Positions 11,662-24,273 of a DNA stretch of 64,000 bases are shown one piece after another (position 1 is the first letter of the stretch; every line of letters starts with the position of its first letter). A model generated the notes under the pieces. It did not search any database. It was not told where the DNA came from and saw nothing but the letters and a program-made list of their open reading frames with translations. Origin of the DNA: Asparagopsis taxiformis (Eukaryota; Rhodophyta; Florideophyceae; Bonnemaisoniales; Bonnemaisoniaceae). Position numbers and translations under genes: made by a program. The stretch covers positions 1 through 64,000 of the forward strand of contig JALQPE010000294.1 of the NCBI GenBank assembly GCA_030407315.1, in the 5' to 3' direction.

Positions 11662-14157
11662 TCATGCACCAATGACCAAAGGCCTTTCCAGCGATATTGC
11701 CCTACCGGGAATTTCTCCTTGGGAAATTTGTGACTGAGCGTATACCAACAATGTGCGGTAGGCATCAATCACATCCACTCCGAGACCTTCTGCCTGTCGG
11801 AATGTTTGGTCGAAAATGGCTTTCAAATTTCCATATTTGGTGTCATAGTCCACTACCCGACGATGAGAATCGTTTTGAACAGTTGTAATTCCTTGCCCAA
11901 ATGGATTGATGGAGTCAGTCACATCATTAACCGTTTTAGTAAACCGCAGTTTCACAACCTGTTCCCTCCATTCAAGACGGTCACGCTTCCAGTACGAGTG
12001 GAAGAATATTTTGAGGTCCAGTAGATCTTCTGTGCCGAGAAATGACGTTACCGATGGGTTTGTTTTGACGAAATCGGAGTACGTCAATGTCAATTTTGTT
12101 AGGTGACTACAAGGAAGTCCAGCTGAACGCTGGAAAAGGCAAGAGCATGCAGCGCGCAGTACACCTGAGTGGTACCGAATTAAGACTTCCGCTTTGCTGC
12201 CTTCATCACACTCCATTTTCAGCTTGACATGTTTGAAGTACGCCACGCTGTTTTGGAGTAATCCTTCATCGCTGGAACTTCGAGCGAGCGGGTGGACAAG
12301 AGAGAAACATGAAATGTGCGAGTATGTTGAATTCTTGTAGCTTTTGTGGAAGAAAAGAGATACTCCATGGTTCGTAAACTCCTGCATAAATCGGTCCAAA
12401 CTGCCATGTGAGTTGAAGTAGTTCATGGCTCCTACCTCTGCCCTGAGCGTGCGCGCAACCTTGTTGATGTCCCTAATCCTTTTATATTCTTTTCGATCCG
12501 TATACTTATTCATTTCTATGGGAACCTGGCCAAGTGGAACTCTCCGCTCCATGATAGTATTCCGGTAAATTGAGTTGAACGACTCAGTATAACCAGTTCC
12601 CTGGAACATAAATCGAAGCCCGCAAACGGATCGATTGAAGCAATGGACGACCATCGTTTTCAACTTGTAATATAATGATATGTACCATCTTGGATAATCC
12701 TGAATAGACAAACCTCCGAAATATATCTTCTCAAAAGCATCCCTCCGCTTCAAGAATACTGTCTCAGTATAGCTCACACGCAAACTATGAAGATCAGATA
12801 TCATGTACTGATGTAACGTCGAGTCATTTTCAAAAGAGCGTGCTTTCCGTCTTGGCAGCATAACATCCCCTGACAATATACGATTAGACAGCTGTTGGCT
12901 ACGGTTCTTGATGAGAAACGAAACAACGTTCTTGAGTTAGTTGGCATTCAAATGCCAGTCATCAAGTAAATGGTATGATTCCGGCCATACTTTTCGAGCT
13001 GCGCTAATACCAGCGGCATCTTGGTCAAGAGCCACTACGTTCGGTGGTGCTGGAGCTATTTTGTTAAATTCTTCCATTGCCCAACAAATGCTTTCCTCCG
13101 TTTGGTCTCCAAGAACACCCATCATGAATATGCACACTTTCCCCTCATTTGTTCTTCCTGCAAATCCGATTAGCGGCAATCCGTACACGTTGGAAACAGA
13201 TTTTCAATCTATAGAAATACCTGGTAGTATCCCATTCATTTCATACATGTCACGCCATTGTGGCAGTGCCCATACAATGCTGTGGAGGTATCGTTCTGAG
13301 GTTACACGAATGGAGTAGTGCGTTCTCTGGTTCGCATGTTGAAGCTGCACTAGATTGCATAAAATGTTTGTGCTGTCTTCTTCAAACGGGAATTTTCTTC
13401 AAATAGTCCGGGTGAGAAAATTACGGATTCTGGTATGGTCAACAGCAATGTTATACTTGTCTTCGAGATACCTCGTTATGTCTCGGCAACGAATATGAGA
13501 GTTTTCCCTCATCAACAGCGCTGTTTCTAGAGCAGCAGGAGGAACAGACCTTCTCGTAATTTCGGCAGAAGGGTTGTGGTTGTGCAGGAACTCAATGAAA
13601 TTTAAGACATGAACAACACGTTTCGTTGCACCTTTTTCCGAGTTTTCAATTCAATTCCATCTTGTCTACCTGTGGATAAATTCGTTTCCACTTTGACTGG
13701 TTGAGGATTATGGGTCTCATTTTGATCCGCATTTATGTCAGTAGATGTGTACCCAAACAGGCCGAACTTCCGTACTTCAGTATCAACAGTGCGGTGAACA
13801 GTAGAGCTCTTTTCCCGCTCGAGCTTAGCAAGATGGTTGACATACGTATCGGTAGAGAAGGGATCGTAAGGTTCAACTCGAGGAAGTTTTCGTGCGCTGC
13901 CATGAGAATTATGAGAGGCCCCCAACGATTCTACTTTTCTCCTTTGGGAAGTGACACCTTTGTCGGAGAAGTGATCTTTCTGGGTAGAGGAGTACTGTTC
14001 ATGACAGTTAAGTCGAACGGATGTTTGTCGTTCTAGGCGGACAGAACTCAAACCCCGAATCTGAAGCTGATGTTCTAGATTTTCCAGAGTTCGACGAAGC
14101 GAATCTTGGCGCTGCGAAGGTGGGGGTGCTACACTTGTATCGTGTGTGTGGTTCAGA
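11662..14157 (-). pseudogene. MULE transposase, three stops and a frameshift, 5' end displaced by element A
   Basis: A MULE-type DDE transposase is readable almost end to end on the minus strand. In order there is an N-terminal charged/coiled region (14157-13602), a helical DNA-binding-like part (13600-13380) and the catalytic core. The core has a first Asp in PGISID next to a stop, then YGLPLIGFAGRTNEG. The second Asp lies in ALDQDAAGISAARK and is followed by DDWHL. The Glu is in GTGYTESFNSIYRNT. A SWIM-type zinc motif (CSCLFQRSAGLPCSHL, about 12165-12118) follows. In-frame stops interrupt it near 13395, 13205 and 12935, and a one-base frame change lies near 13610. The 5' end is at the element A junction and presumably continues on the far side (below 28416). 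Confidence 0.85.
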
Positions 14158-14283
14158 ACAGGTTTCGTCTGTGTTTTCGGAAGTGGACGCGGACGTCCAG
14201 TCTCTCTAGTACGGGTCCTAGTCGGCCCCGAGATTTACTAGAACAAATGAACGTCCGCGTCCAAAAAAAATAAAAATTTTTGG

Positions 14284-14468
14284 ATGCGGACGTCCACTTT
14301 CTCTAGTACATATGGCGGAATACTAGGGCCCGACATCCACTTTCTCTAGTACATATGGCGGAATACTAGGACCCGACATCCACTTTCTCTAGTACGTTTG
14401 GCGGAACACTAGGACCCGACATCCACTTTCTCTAGTACATATGGCGGAATACTAGGACCCGACATCCA
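14284..14468 (+). repeat. 43-bp tandem repeat, about 4 copies (element A subterminal)
   Basis: Unit starts (ACTTTCTCTAGTAC) fall at 14296, 14339, 14382 and 14425, an exact 43-bp period. Each unit ends in TACTAGG-CCCGACATCC. The same array is present in element B at 55357-55541, so it is a family character and possibly a transposase-binding array. Confidence 0.9.
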
Positions 14469-14592
14469 GTATACAATATATCAGCGAAAACCGGGAGGGA
14501 AGAAATTACAGCGGAAGGTAAATTCAGGGCCCATATCGGACCGTATTTTATTCTCTCATTTACGAAACTGCTGGTATACAATACGTCTCTCT

Positions 14593-14736
14593 AGAATAGG
14601 AAATACATATCTGGTCAGAATAGGAAATAAATACCCGGTTAGAATAGGAAATACGTATCCGGTCAGAATACGGAATATGTATCCAGCCAGAATATGAAAT
14701 ACGTATCCAGCCAGAATACAAAATACCTGTCAGCAT
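14593..14736 (+). repeat. 24-bp tandem repeat, 6 copies (element A)
   Basis: Units of the type AGAATAGGAAATACGTATCC start at 14593, 14617, 14641, 14665, 14689 and 14713 with an exact 24-bp period. The matching array in element B is at 55666-55809. Because 24 is a multiple of 3, the array creates false open frames. Confidence 0.9.
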
Positions 14737-14889
14737 ATCGTCGATCACCCGTCTCCCCCAGAATCGCATGCTCCCTACCATCCGAACGCCATGCACTACT
14801 ATCTGCGCATACTTCACGGACCCTCACGGCCTAGATTAGAAAACATCTGCTCCTTCCGAATACCATCCCTGCTTTCCTTAACAACACCT

Positions 14890-16560
14890 CTTCCCATCGA
14901 ATCATCAAGAAATTAAACACGAATATGGTCAGAAAATCGTACTGATTTGGAGCCCACTCTCACTTCTATCGTATGCCCGAAAATATACACTTCCAGAAGA
15001 CACCTCACATCTTCATTTCCCATCATCCCAAATCCTTTCTTCACTCTCCTTGAATCCTACCGTTCCTGCTTCACCACTGCTGCACCACATACATAAAATG
15101 AACCTCAACTGTCAGATTCAAAAGCAACGCTTCCCCGCCAGATATCCTAGAAACTCGCTTACCTACCCCCTTCCACCCTACACACAGTAAAAACCATGAT
15201 GCAAAAATCTTGTAATGAATAAACGTAGTCAGCTATCCATATCTTCGCAAAACACATCTTAACGCTCAATGAAACTTACCTTCCGTCATCACCATTCCTG
15301 CATCACCTACACAAAATCGAAATCAACAAAAACAGTCGGACTCAAAACCCACATGTCCCTCTCAGCATACTCTCAAAACTTCCGAACCTACCTTCGCTCC
15401 ATCCTTCACTCAAAACACGCCATGACTGGATAAGCTTTCAATGAATAAATATCGCATCAACTGCAATAGTCAGATTCGAAACAAACACTTCCCTCGATGC
15501 ATACCCTCAGAACTCACTTACCCTCGTTTCATTCTACACACCATAGTCACTACTGTAGTACAGACCAAAAGTCGCAAATCTCACAACCAACAAATGAAGT
15601 CAGCATTCCGCATCTTCGCACTACCGGACTGGGCGCTCAATGTAACTTACCTTCCCTCATCACCATTACAGCATCTCCTGCACAACATCTAAATCAGCAA
15701 CAACAGTCGGACTGAAAACCCATGCTTCCCTGGCTGCATACCCTCAGAACTTACTTATCCTCGTTGTATCCAGCACACAATACAAACCATAAGTCAAAAA
15801 TTGCACAAAAAACAAATGTAGTCAGCATTCCATATCTTCGCACAACTTAACTAGGCGCTCAATGTAACTTATCTTCCGTCATCACCATTCCGGAATCACC
15901 TACACAAAATCAACATCAACCACAACAGTCAGACTCAAAACCTACATTCCACTCACTGCACCCCCTAAATGCTCGCTTACCTCTCTTCCACCCTTCAGCG
16001 AATATGCACCATGACTCACTAAGCTTCCAATAAATAAATATCGCATAAAAGACGACAGTAAAATTCGAAACAAACACTTCCCTCGCTTCATACCCTCAGA
16101 ACGCACTTAAACTCTTCATCTCGTTGCATCATGTACACAATACAACCAATAAGTCACAAATCGTGCAACGAACAAATGTAGTCAGCATTCCATTTCATCG
16201 CGAAACCTGTCTTTAAGCTTAATGAAACTTACCTTCCTTCAACACCATTCCTGCACCACCTATACAACATCAAAATGAACCAGAACAGTCAGACTAGACA
16301 CCCATGCATCCCTTATTGCACACCCGCAAGACTCACTTACTTACCGGCCTCCCATCGTTCACAACATGCAAACCATGACTCACGAAGCTTCTCAGAAGCT
16401 TCGTGAGTCATGCATTAGGCTAATGAATCAATATCGCATATACGACAACAGTACGAAGCAAAACACACGCTTCCCTCGCTGCAATCTCTCCAAACTGGCA
16501 TACTCACCGTCGTTCTATCCTCTACACCAAACAAAGGAAACACGGCCAAAGAACCTCAGT
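14890..16560 (+). repeat. long-period degenerate direct repeats (element A)
   Basis: Blocks built around ACAGTCAGACTCAAAACC, TTCCCTCGCTGCATACCCTC and AATGAAACTTACCTTCCGTC recur every roughly 200-230 bp, in alternating versions, through this stretch. For example, the first core appears near 15107, 15333, 15463, 15705, 15926 and 16285. Element B has the same arrangement at about 55950-57190. No coding function is apparent. Confidence 0.7.
16374..16412. repeat. perfect 39-bp palindrome (19-bp arms, 1-nt spacer)
   Basis: The left arm begins CATGACTCACGAAGCTTCT and the right arm is its exact reverse complement. The left arm is part of the long direct-repeat unit, so the palindrome looks like a fold-back copy of a normal unit. 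Element B has a different perfect palindrome in its own array (57203-57240). Confidence 0.95.
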
Positions 16561-17059
16561 CAGTGATGGCGGAGAAGTGGAGCCTGCGACGTCGACTGGA
16601 CAGCATTCGACGTCAGCTTAAGTCCTGCTGTGCATACTCCATATCATCGCTGGTATTGAGATTAAGAATGGCCCGAGCCATGGTCTCTGAACTCCCGAAT
16701 AATGAGATCCGGATCGAGAACATCGAAATAGTATAATTATATATATGACAATCCATTTGCTTCCCTTACATGATCCCTGCAATATCCACTGTAAGGCACA
16801 AACTTATTCCATAAAGTTCGCAATCAATAAAATTTATTATTTCAAATGAACTAACTGAAAATCCATCTCCCACGGCGTTCATTCGTCCTTCCATGCACAC
16901 GTTGCCAGCAAAATGTGCGACCTAGCAGTAGGTGATGATTGATCGCTCAGGTACATTCCACCATTGGGCTGCCAGAAGTGAGCACAAAACTGGTACCCAC
17001 AAAACCACGAGAATATTACAAACCAGGTCTCGAACGCACATTTAGAATATAACATAAAT

Positions 17060-18800
17060 ACTATACAAAAACTCTACTCGCTATCTCAAACGACGCGGCT
17101 CACAAGTAGCGTAGTCCCAATTTTCTGTAACGCCTTTCCTGATGCATAAAAGTGAGAAACACGTCCAAAAGTATATCAGAAATGAGTGCGAGAGTTTTCT
17201 GCACGGGAGATGATGGGCCACCAAATTGATTTTCGGAAATTTTAGAATTTCTGGGCTGGCCAGCAATGCAATTGAGCCGGACATCCACTAGACGTCCATT
17301 TTGGGTTGTTCGTGTGCTGCTCACATCCACGCATTACAGCAACCACGCAGGCGGGTCTACTGCTCATATGAAGTGCACATAGTATGTGCAGCATGACGGG
17401 TGAGTAGTGTTTGTCGTGGGAGAGTAGGGTGGGAGCATGCCGAAACAAGGACTATGACTTCGCCCTGGCGTATTGAGCCTGAGCCTGGAATCGACCCTTC
17501 GTGAGATGTGGCTTTGCTTACAGTTGGTGCTTACAGAAGCCAGCGATGGCCCCACTCGGGGCGGCGGCCGGTTCCTGGGGCCGTTGTGGCCAAATTAGAC
17601 ACCTTGATTAGAATTAAAATTTGGGCTATTCTCAAAAACATGCACATGTGAACATGTTTTTGAGATGGGGGTGTGCCGTACGGCACTTTCGAACGCTCAA
17701 ATCGATATAATTTTGCAATTTTTTTTCTGACTGAAATTTTAGAATTTCTGGGCTGACCAGCAATGCAAATGAGCTGGACATCCACCGGACGTCCATTTCA
17801 GGTTGGTCGAATATTGCGCATGGATACAGTTTTGCAGCTATTTTTCAGCCGAACATTTTAGAATCTCAGCGCTGGCCAGCAATGCAATCGAGCCGGACTT
17901 CCACTGGACGTCCATTTCAAGCTAGGCGAGTGCTGCACATTTGCTTGCATCGCAGCAACTAAGCAAGTGATGAGAGCACCGAGATACCATTCCGAAAATG
18001 GGAATCGGCTGCAAACGGCTTCCCTGGTAGGCAGCTGGATGTCTGGATGTCAATGGCTGCAAGCATGGAAATTTTGCTACCGCACGGCGCATACACACTG
18101 CAGCACATCACTGACGCATGCGACAGATGGGTGCAGCAGTGCGTGGTTGTTTGTGTGTTTGTGTGTGTATGACGAACATTGTGGTATCCCTAGGCGTGCA
18201 CTGGTACAAAACGTTTGGACTGCCCCATCGGTCGTACTTTGACGCATTTACATGCATCGGAGAGCGACCAAGGAGGTAGAGCATCAATCGCTGTTGGCTG
18301 AGCGTCCAAATTGGAGGGCTTGGGGCAATGGTTCTGTAGCATTCATTTATAGGACGCCCACCACTGATAACTGAGCTCCACGGTGGGTGTAGTATTCATG
18401 GTGTTGTCCTGCATTGGTGGACGTCGAAGACAACGAGTACTTCCAGTAAATGTCCAAGTTGAACAGCTCAGCAGAGGATGATGATGTGGATGTGAAGGCA
18501 TGGATGAGGCCAGCAGGAACGTTTCTGCAAGATAGCCGTGAGTGGGTGAGTGAGGAGGGGCCGCTCGGGGCGCTTGGTAGCTTCTGGGGCCGTTGTGGCC
18601 ACATTAGAATCGAGCCTATGTCCGGTGGACGTCCTGAATTGCTTTATTTTTTGGGCTATTCTCAAAAACATGCACATGTGAACATGTTTTTGAGATGAGG
18701 GTGTGCCGTACGGCACTTTCGACCGCCCAAATCGATGTATTTTTGCAATTTTTTTCTGACTGAAATTTTAGAATTCCTGGGCTCGCCAGCAATGCAATTG
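17060..18800 (+). repeat. left inverted arm (1.74 kb)
   Basis: The arm carries internally repeated blocks (about 17240-17303, 17740-17797, 17853-17921, 18765-18800+) of the form GGGCTGGCCAGCAATGCAAT followed by two inverted-type ACGTCC motifs. It also has two copies (about 17633 and 18661) of a hairpin with CTCAAAAACATG arms. No coding potential is evident; open frames across the arm repeat in all copies. Confidence 0.9.
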
Positions 18801-19459
18801 TGCCGGTCATTCACCGGACGTCCATTTCCATTTCAGATCTACTGGTTGCACAAGGCCTGAAAGTGTTTCTGGATAGGGCCGAATAACGATCTGGGCAGCA
18901 CGCACTGCGTAAGATGATCTGTGTGATGCAGACTGCGAGGATTGAAATGGTGATTCTGTCACCAGAATTTACGGCTAGGAAGTAAACCACGAAGGAGTTG
19001 ATGTTTTTGTGGAGCGATTCCGTATGAATGGGAAGTGTGGAATGATTATCAATACTGTGTTCTATCGCAGAAGCTGGATGAGTGCTGAGATACAAATCTG
19101 CGGTTAAGCATAGCCAACGACAATGGACATTGCCTGTTTATACGGAGGGCGCAGCAAAGCGGAAGATGGCCACTGTCACTTTCTGATTGTATCTCAATCA
19201 CGCTATTTATACTGCGATCATTCCCGTTCTCTTCTCGGCAACTGACGATACGATGCACTGTTCTGCATGAAAGTTTCGGGAGTTGTAGGCCCGTTCCCCA
19301 TGGAACCATTTCCGAATATCGTTCAATTTCGACTGATGAAGACTGCTCAGCCGAAGTACCGGCATCAGCAAGATGTGACCGTTGGAATTTGGTTGAACGG
19401 TGAGACCCTGGAGCTCAATAACTGGACATTTTGTGCGCTACTACAAATGCTGTGTTGCC
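18801..19459. other. no gene recognised between left arm and GRDP relic
   Basis: Short open frames occur on both strands without recognisable domains. This may be the downstream end of the GRDP-type gene. Confidence 0.3.
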
Positions 19460-20439
19460 CTACAGAGCTTGACTGTACTGATATGCAATTTTTGCAGCAG
19501 AGGCTTGTATTGCTGGTCGTAGAGCACGTTCCTCTGCTGTACCATTGCCTCTGAACATAACGGCGGGGGAAGCTAGACCATCTTTGGAGATTTGAAGTTT
19601 CCACAATTCGCATGTGTTATCCCACGCTTTGTTCAGTTCAGAGCCTTCTGAACGATCATTCGTTATATCATCATGTGGCAACAGGGAACCAGTGATTCGA
19701 ACAGTTTCCTCGGCATAGTCCAAAGGATGCAGCATATGGCAGTACCATACGAGTTCTATGTCTACTGTAGGAGTGATGATAGTTTTTGGATGGGGCTTCT
19801 TGAGATACAGGAAACCCTTGAGATATCGCTTGACGGCATTTCTCAGAAATGATTTCTGGAAATACTGGGGCAGGATACAGACTTGATAATGGAAGTCCAT
19901 TTGACGTGATGCTGCAGCAATGATGTCGTATTTGATTTTCGAGGGGAAATGGTAGTTGTCAGGGTCGCCAGGTGTAGCAAACATAGTGGCTTGAGAAATT
20001 GTAGACTGCAAGTCAAACTGTTCATTTGGATATGCAGCTTCCAATAACTTCTTTGCTCGTTTCATTGCTTTCACCCGACCTTGGTGGTCAAGAACAGCAT
20101 GGACAACTTTTGCGTTACCGGCAGAAGATTGTGCAGTGCGAATACGTTTCATGTCGATCGCATAGGCGGTGGGGTTGAGCATGTGACATATCCAGACCCA
20201 ATGGATGTCAATGGGGGGAGGATGGTGGCGTGAGGGTTGGAAAGGATGAGGGGTAACTAGAGATGTTCATAGCGACGGAGAGCGTTGGACAGGATAGTTC
20301 TGTTTGTGTAGAGAGCGGGCAACTGGTCGACGAGAGTGAGGAGGGATTGGAGAGCGGGGATTGCTGAGAGGAACGGGACCTGTGATATGTTGTAGGGGTT
20401 TTGAAATATTCGGGAAACAACACTGATTTGTTGAGACAT
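19460..20439 (-). pseudogene. GRDP-like (DUF1399 glycine-rich domain protein) gene, broken
   Basis: The family is recognised from two characteristic repeats of the form hydrophobic-D-h-h-W-x-x-H-x-L-x-P. They read PIDIHWVWICHMLNPTAY (about 20190) and VDIELVWYCHMLHPLDY (about 19760). The N-terminal part (20439-20257) begins MSQQISVVSRIFQNPY and runs to RRYEHL, then hits a TAG where the family usually has Trp. A few codons on, a run of six C (about 20214-20219) is one base short of keeping the frame. The rest is open to the stop at 19460. GRDPs occur in plants, fungi and some algae; the function is poorly known. The lesions and the position inside the long-armed element point to a captured, decaying host gene. 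Confidence 0.8.
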
Positions 20440-20939
20440 GATAGAGGAGTTATTGTGATGTGCTCATTTACTGAGAGGTTACGTACCGCACGAGAAGAGG
20501 TAGGATATATAGGCATTTTTCTCGCGAAAAGAGTAGAGATGAGAGACGTACGATTCAGATATTAATCTAAACCAGGCTGACGATGAAGAGTCACGCAAGG
20601 GCGGTGTATCCTCTGAACTGAACGAGGTGGAGAAGTAATTACGGCAACGATGCAGACAGCAACCGCGGCGTGTTCACAAAGGCAAGAATAGCAAGGATGG
20701 AGTGTTCGGGTCATGGCTGGCATTGTTGGTATGGTTGTGCTACAGTATGAGGGCCATTCCTACAGGGACGTACGTCTCTATACATCCGTTTCCGACCAGC
20801 GTAAAGCAGTGGTCGAATCTGAATGATGGAGATAATATAAATTAAATTTAGATGAGAACCGTCCAACAATGCAGCCATAGACCGAACTGACACGTGTTAG
20901 AACCGCGCTAACGATCATACCCAAACGATACACGCGTCC

Positions 20940-23900
20940 ACCTCAAACAGACCTGACCATCTCGCAGAGCTTTATCCGCTCTCACGCAACCCACGCGGCA
21001 CAGTGGTATCCCTCGCTGGGCCCATCGGCGCCGGCAAGACGACCATCCAGTACTCATCACCGTCACTCCCGCAGATCCGCGCCTGGTTTTCAGATGCAAT
21101 GTAGGCCTTCCTTGCTGCCATACCCACCGATCCCACGCACATTTGCAGATAGATACCGCTGTTTGCGTCGCGTCTCTGCTCGCAGCATTTCGGTGATTTG
21201 CTTCGTGATAAACTCACAGACAAGCTTTAGGACCCGAGCGCTATCGCCAATCTAGTAGTTACGCTCGCCCTGGCCAAGATTCAAATTGTGTTTGATGACT
21301 TACGAGCTGCTGATGGTGTGATGCTGCGAATATTCCGCGTGTTTGTTTCCGAGATTCACGCACTGCAGACCCCCAATATTAATGTGCTGTTTTCGACTCA
21401 TTGCGAAATACTCGCCAGTGAGGGCACGCCTGTGTATGTCATGCTACTACCATTGCAGGAAGATGTCGCCGTGAATGTTTTCCTGGTACGCGGTGAGGAT
21501 GCGGATGCCAGAACGTCGTTGTGTGCCCAGGATCGACCTGCATCTGACCATATTTCAGCTTCTATGCTGGATTGCTGCTTGCACTTGCTATTGTGTGAAA
21601 GGCGCTCAAATGTCCAATGAGCAGGAAGAAGAGGCGAATAATTAGCGCGTGGCGGTCTTATGCCGAAGAGTTGCAGGACAATGGACAATGTGCAGCGATT
21701 ACGGGAGGAATGCCAGCCTTATGCAGGACTGTATACGTCACTGCAATTGCACTCGATGGGCTTGACCGATAAGTGGAATAGCACCAATATCAGTCTGCTC
21801 GATGCGTTCTGCTCTCTCTGCGTCTTGAGGAAACGAACGCCAGTTCCTGTTAATACTCTACAGAGAACGTGGGGCGTATGTTAGGAGGAGGGGATGGCAA
21901 TTACCGGCATGCTGGAGGACAATTGTTTGGTATCGGTCGATAAAAGAGGACAGCAGTACACATGGAAAATGGTACGGATGGCGCGTTCATAATTTGAGAC
22001 ATCATGTAAGCGTTGGAATGACTAGAACAGAGATGCAAATTATCTAATGGCATGATAGGCTTTTGAGAAACTATGGAGATGAGTACGGAAAAGTATATGT
22101 TAACGATACTCAACAAGCAGAAGGGGGCGATAAAATCGCTGGATAGTACGTGGAGGAAAAACGTCGTTTGACATCTTGCGTATATAGGAAGGAAGGATGA
22201 GGAATCACGGCTGGTGACATAGTATCGCTGGATTCAGGAGATAAACAGTGATCCAAGTTGAGTGTGTTTCAAATTGGTTCTTTCCAACCTCAAAACGCGA
22301 GCGGATTATGTTGCCAAACAAAGCGATGGTATCTTGAAAAATTTCGCCGACAAAATCGATAATGTTGCGGAAAACTATGCAGGTGTGTACGAAGGCCTGC
22401 GAAACGAGTCGATTCGAACGTACCTTTCGGCAATACGGGAGGCTCGCGTCGATTCAGTCTGATTCACAAGTCATCAAGCGGCTCATGTAGGGCATTGAAG
22501 AATACCCGAATCTACCGTGAGCGCCGCGCGCAGCACCAGGAATGGTGCTATGTGCGAACAGCGAGTTGAAACGCATACAATCGACATCTTTTTCGCGGAT
22601 ATGCGCTGATGCAGTGGCTGGAGAAAGAGTTGGCGGTTGGGGGCGGTGGTAGTAAACTACAGATAATTGGTGTGTAGGATAGATTGGGTGCCATAGATCT
22701 TCAGAGATATGAAGATGACATTTTCCAGATTTGTTACCGCGCTGATTCGGAGCGTTTGTAATCATGCAGTGGGAAGGGCAATGAAAGCGTGGAAACAATT
22801 CAGATAGCGGGTTTAGAGAAAAGGAAAGTGTTTCATGCTTGCAAGTTTTATCTGATGATCGCATTGCTGTTGGCACAAACCGTGGAAAACTGAGCGTGGT
22901 AAGCACACCATTAGGACAAGAAGTGAAACCCGTGCAAGACAATTGATGGATCGTGGCCTTTCTATCTGCAGAATCCATTGGCAAAATAACTAGATCTTTA
23001 TCCAGCCACCAAGTGCATGTATTGAACATTGAAACAATGGAAAAGGTCAGTGATATGAATCACGACGCAAGTATTATTTGTGCCGGTTGAAGCATCATTG
23101 AACGAATGGTCGAATTTGAATGCATGGATAATAGTGTGCGCATATGGAGTGTCGATGAACACTGCGAGGAAGACTGGCCAGTCGTGGGTCACTGAGATTG
23201 GGTGGTTTACGTCGCATTCGACAGCACGGGATGAGGGCTGTATTCAGGTAGCAGTGATAAAGTCTGTGCGTGGAATATCCAGTGCGACGGACAGTAACTG
23301 CACAAAATACATTCAGTTGAAGATGGGCGCATGTCAAATATAAAGTGCCTTCTACTGTCACCAACACGGTCCGAGCTCATCACACTTGCACGGGAGACGG
23401 GAGCATTTTTGTATGCTAGGTGGACATCAACAAACAACCTACTTGCAACGAGCAACGCGTACCTGCAAACGCACTAATCACAGGTGCGAAGGCGTTTGCG
23501 CTATCAGCGGACGAGCGTTCCTTGGTAGTCTATCCAAGCACACAGCGCATCGAAGTGCGGCGTGTCAGCGATGTGATCGCCGGGATAGATGACGTCGTCG
23601 CCCCATGAGAGTGCCAGACCCGATGGACAAGGAGATTAGCGAAATTGCTGTATCTGAAGACCAAAAATTCGCCACATTAGGTGGAGATTGGGACGCCATC
23701 GTCTACATCGTCAACCTGCAGTCTCGTTCACGAGCTGCAGGGACCGAAACGCGAATCGCAGATGGTCTCTCGCCCTCTAGATCCCAACTTCGACTATGGA
23801 GATGAGATTCTGTGCATGAATGCGTGTGGGATTCTTGCATTTAAGATGCGCACGCAGAACCGTCAGAAAATGGAGATGCTATCGAGCCCCTGGCGGGTCA

Positions 23901-24243
23901 CGACAGCTGAAGAGGCGTTGACACCACGCTCAGTGGAAAAGGTATACAACGCTGCATATGCGCCTAAAAAAGTAGTGAAGAACTGGAACAAGACGAAACT
24001 GTGTCTCCAGCATGACGGTCATAAAACCTACTTGGAGAGGGACATGGTGAACTTGTGTGGCGGGGATAACGAGGGGCGGACGGAGGTGATTGTGACTATG
24101 CAGAAGAGTCCGACTAAGGTGTTTTTCTCACATGCATCAATGAGACTTTGGATGCTTGTAGGAGACGCAGTGCAATTGGTACTCTTGGTTTCAGCGGGAC
24201 GGAGCATTGTGGGGAATGCGAGATTGCCATCGAATTGCAACTA
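20940..24243 (+). pseudogene. P-loop ATPase (STAND/NACHT-like) with WD40 repeats, heavily decayed
   Basis: A Walker A motif (GPIGAGKTT, 21018-21044) follows a beta-strand-like GTVVSLA. A Walker B-like KIQIVFDDL lies near 21270-21300 and is followed by an open stretch to 21620. Downstream, WD40-type blades are readable: SVSCLQVLSDDRIAVGTNRG (about 22828-22890), NSVRIWSVDE then a blade with WVVYVAFDSTG and YSGSSDK (about 23125-23265), AKAFALSADERSLVV (about 23490-23535) and ISEIAVSEDQKFATLGGDWD (about 23635-23695). Stops and frame changes interrupt throughout. ATPase followed by WD40 is the architecture of NACHT/NB-ARC-WD40 signalling proteins. Joining the two halves into one gene is inference from order and strand. 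Confidence 0.6.
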
Positions 24244-24273
24244 AATTAAATGTATCGCATTTCAACAATTGTG

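Noticed and set aside
14284..14736. CRISPR-like array from regularly spaced repeats
   Set aside because: Repeats are contiguous tandem units without unique spacers, in a eukaryotic transposon end.
16374..16412. Rho-independent-type terminator
   Set aside because: The context is eukaryotic, with no following T run, and the palindrome lies within a repeat array.
17060..18800. Small open frames repeated in both inverted arms (for example 18468-18716)
   Set aside because: They occur in several frames on both strands of a non-coding repeat and contain only repeat-derived residues.
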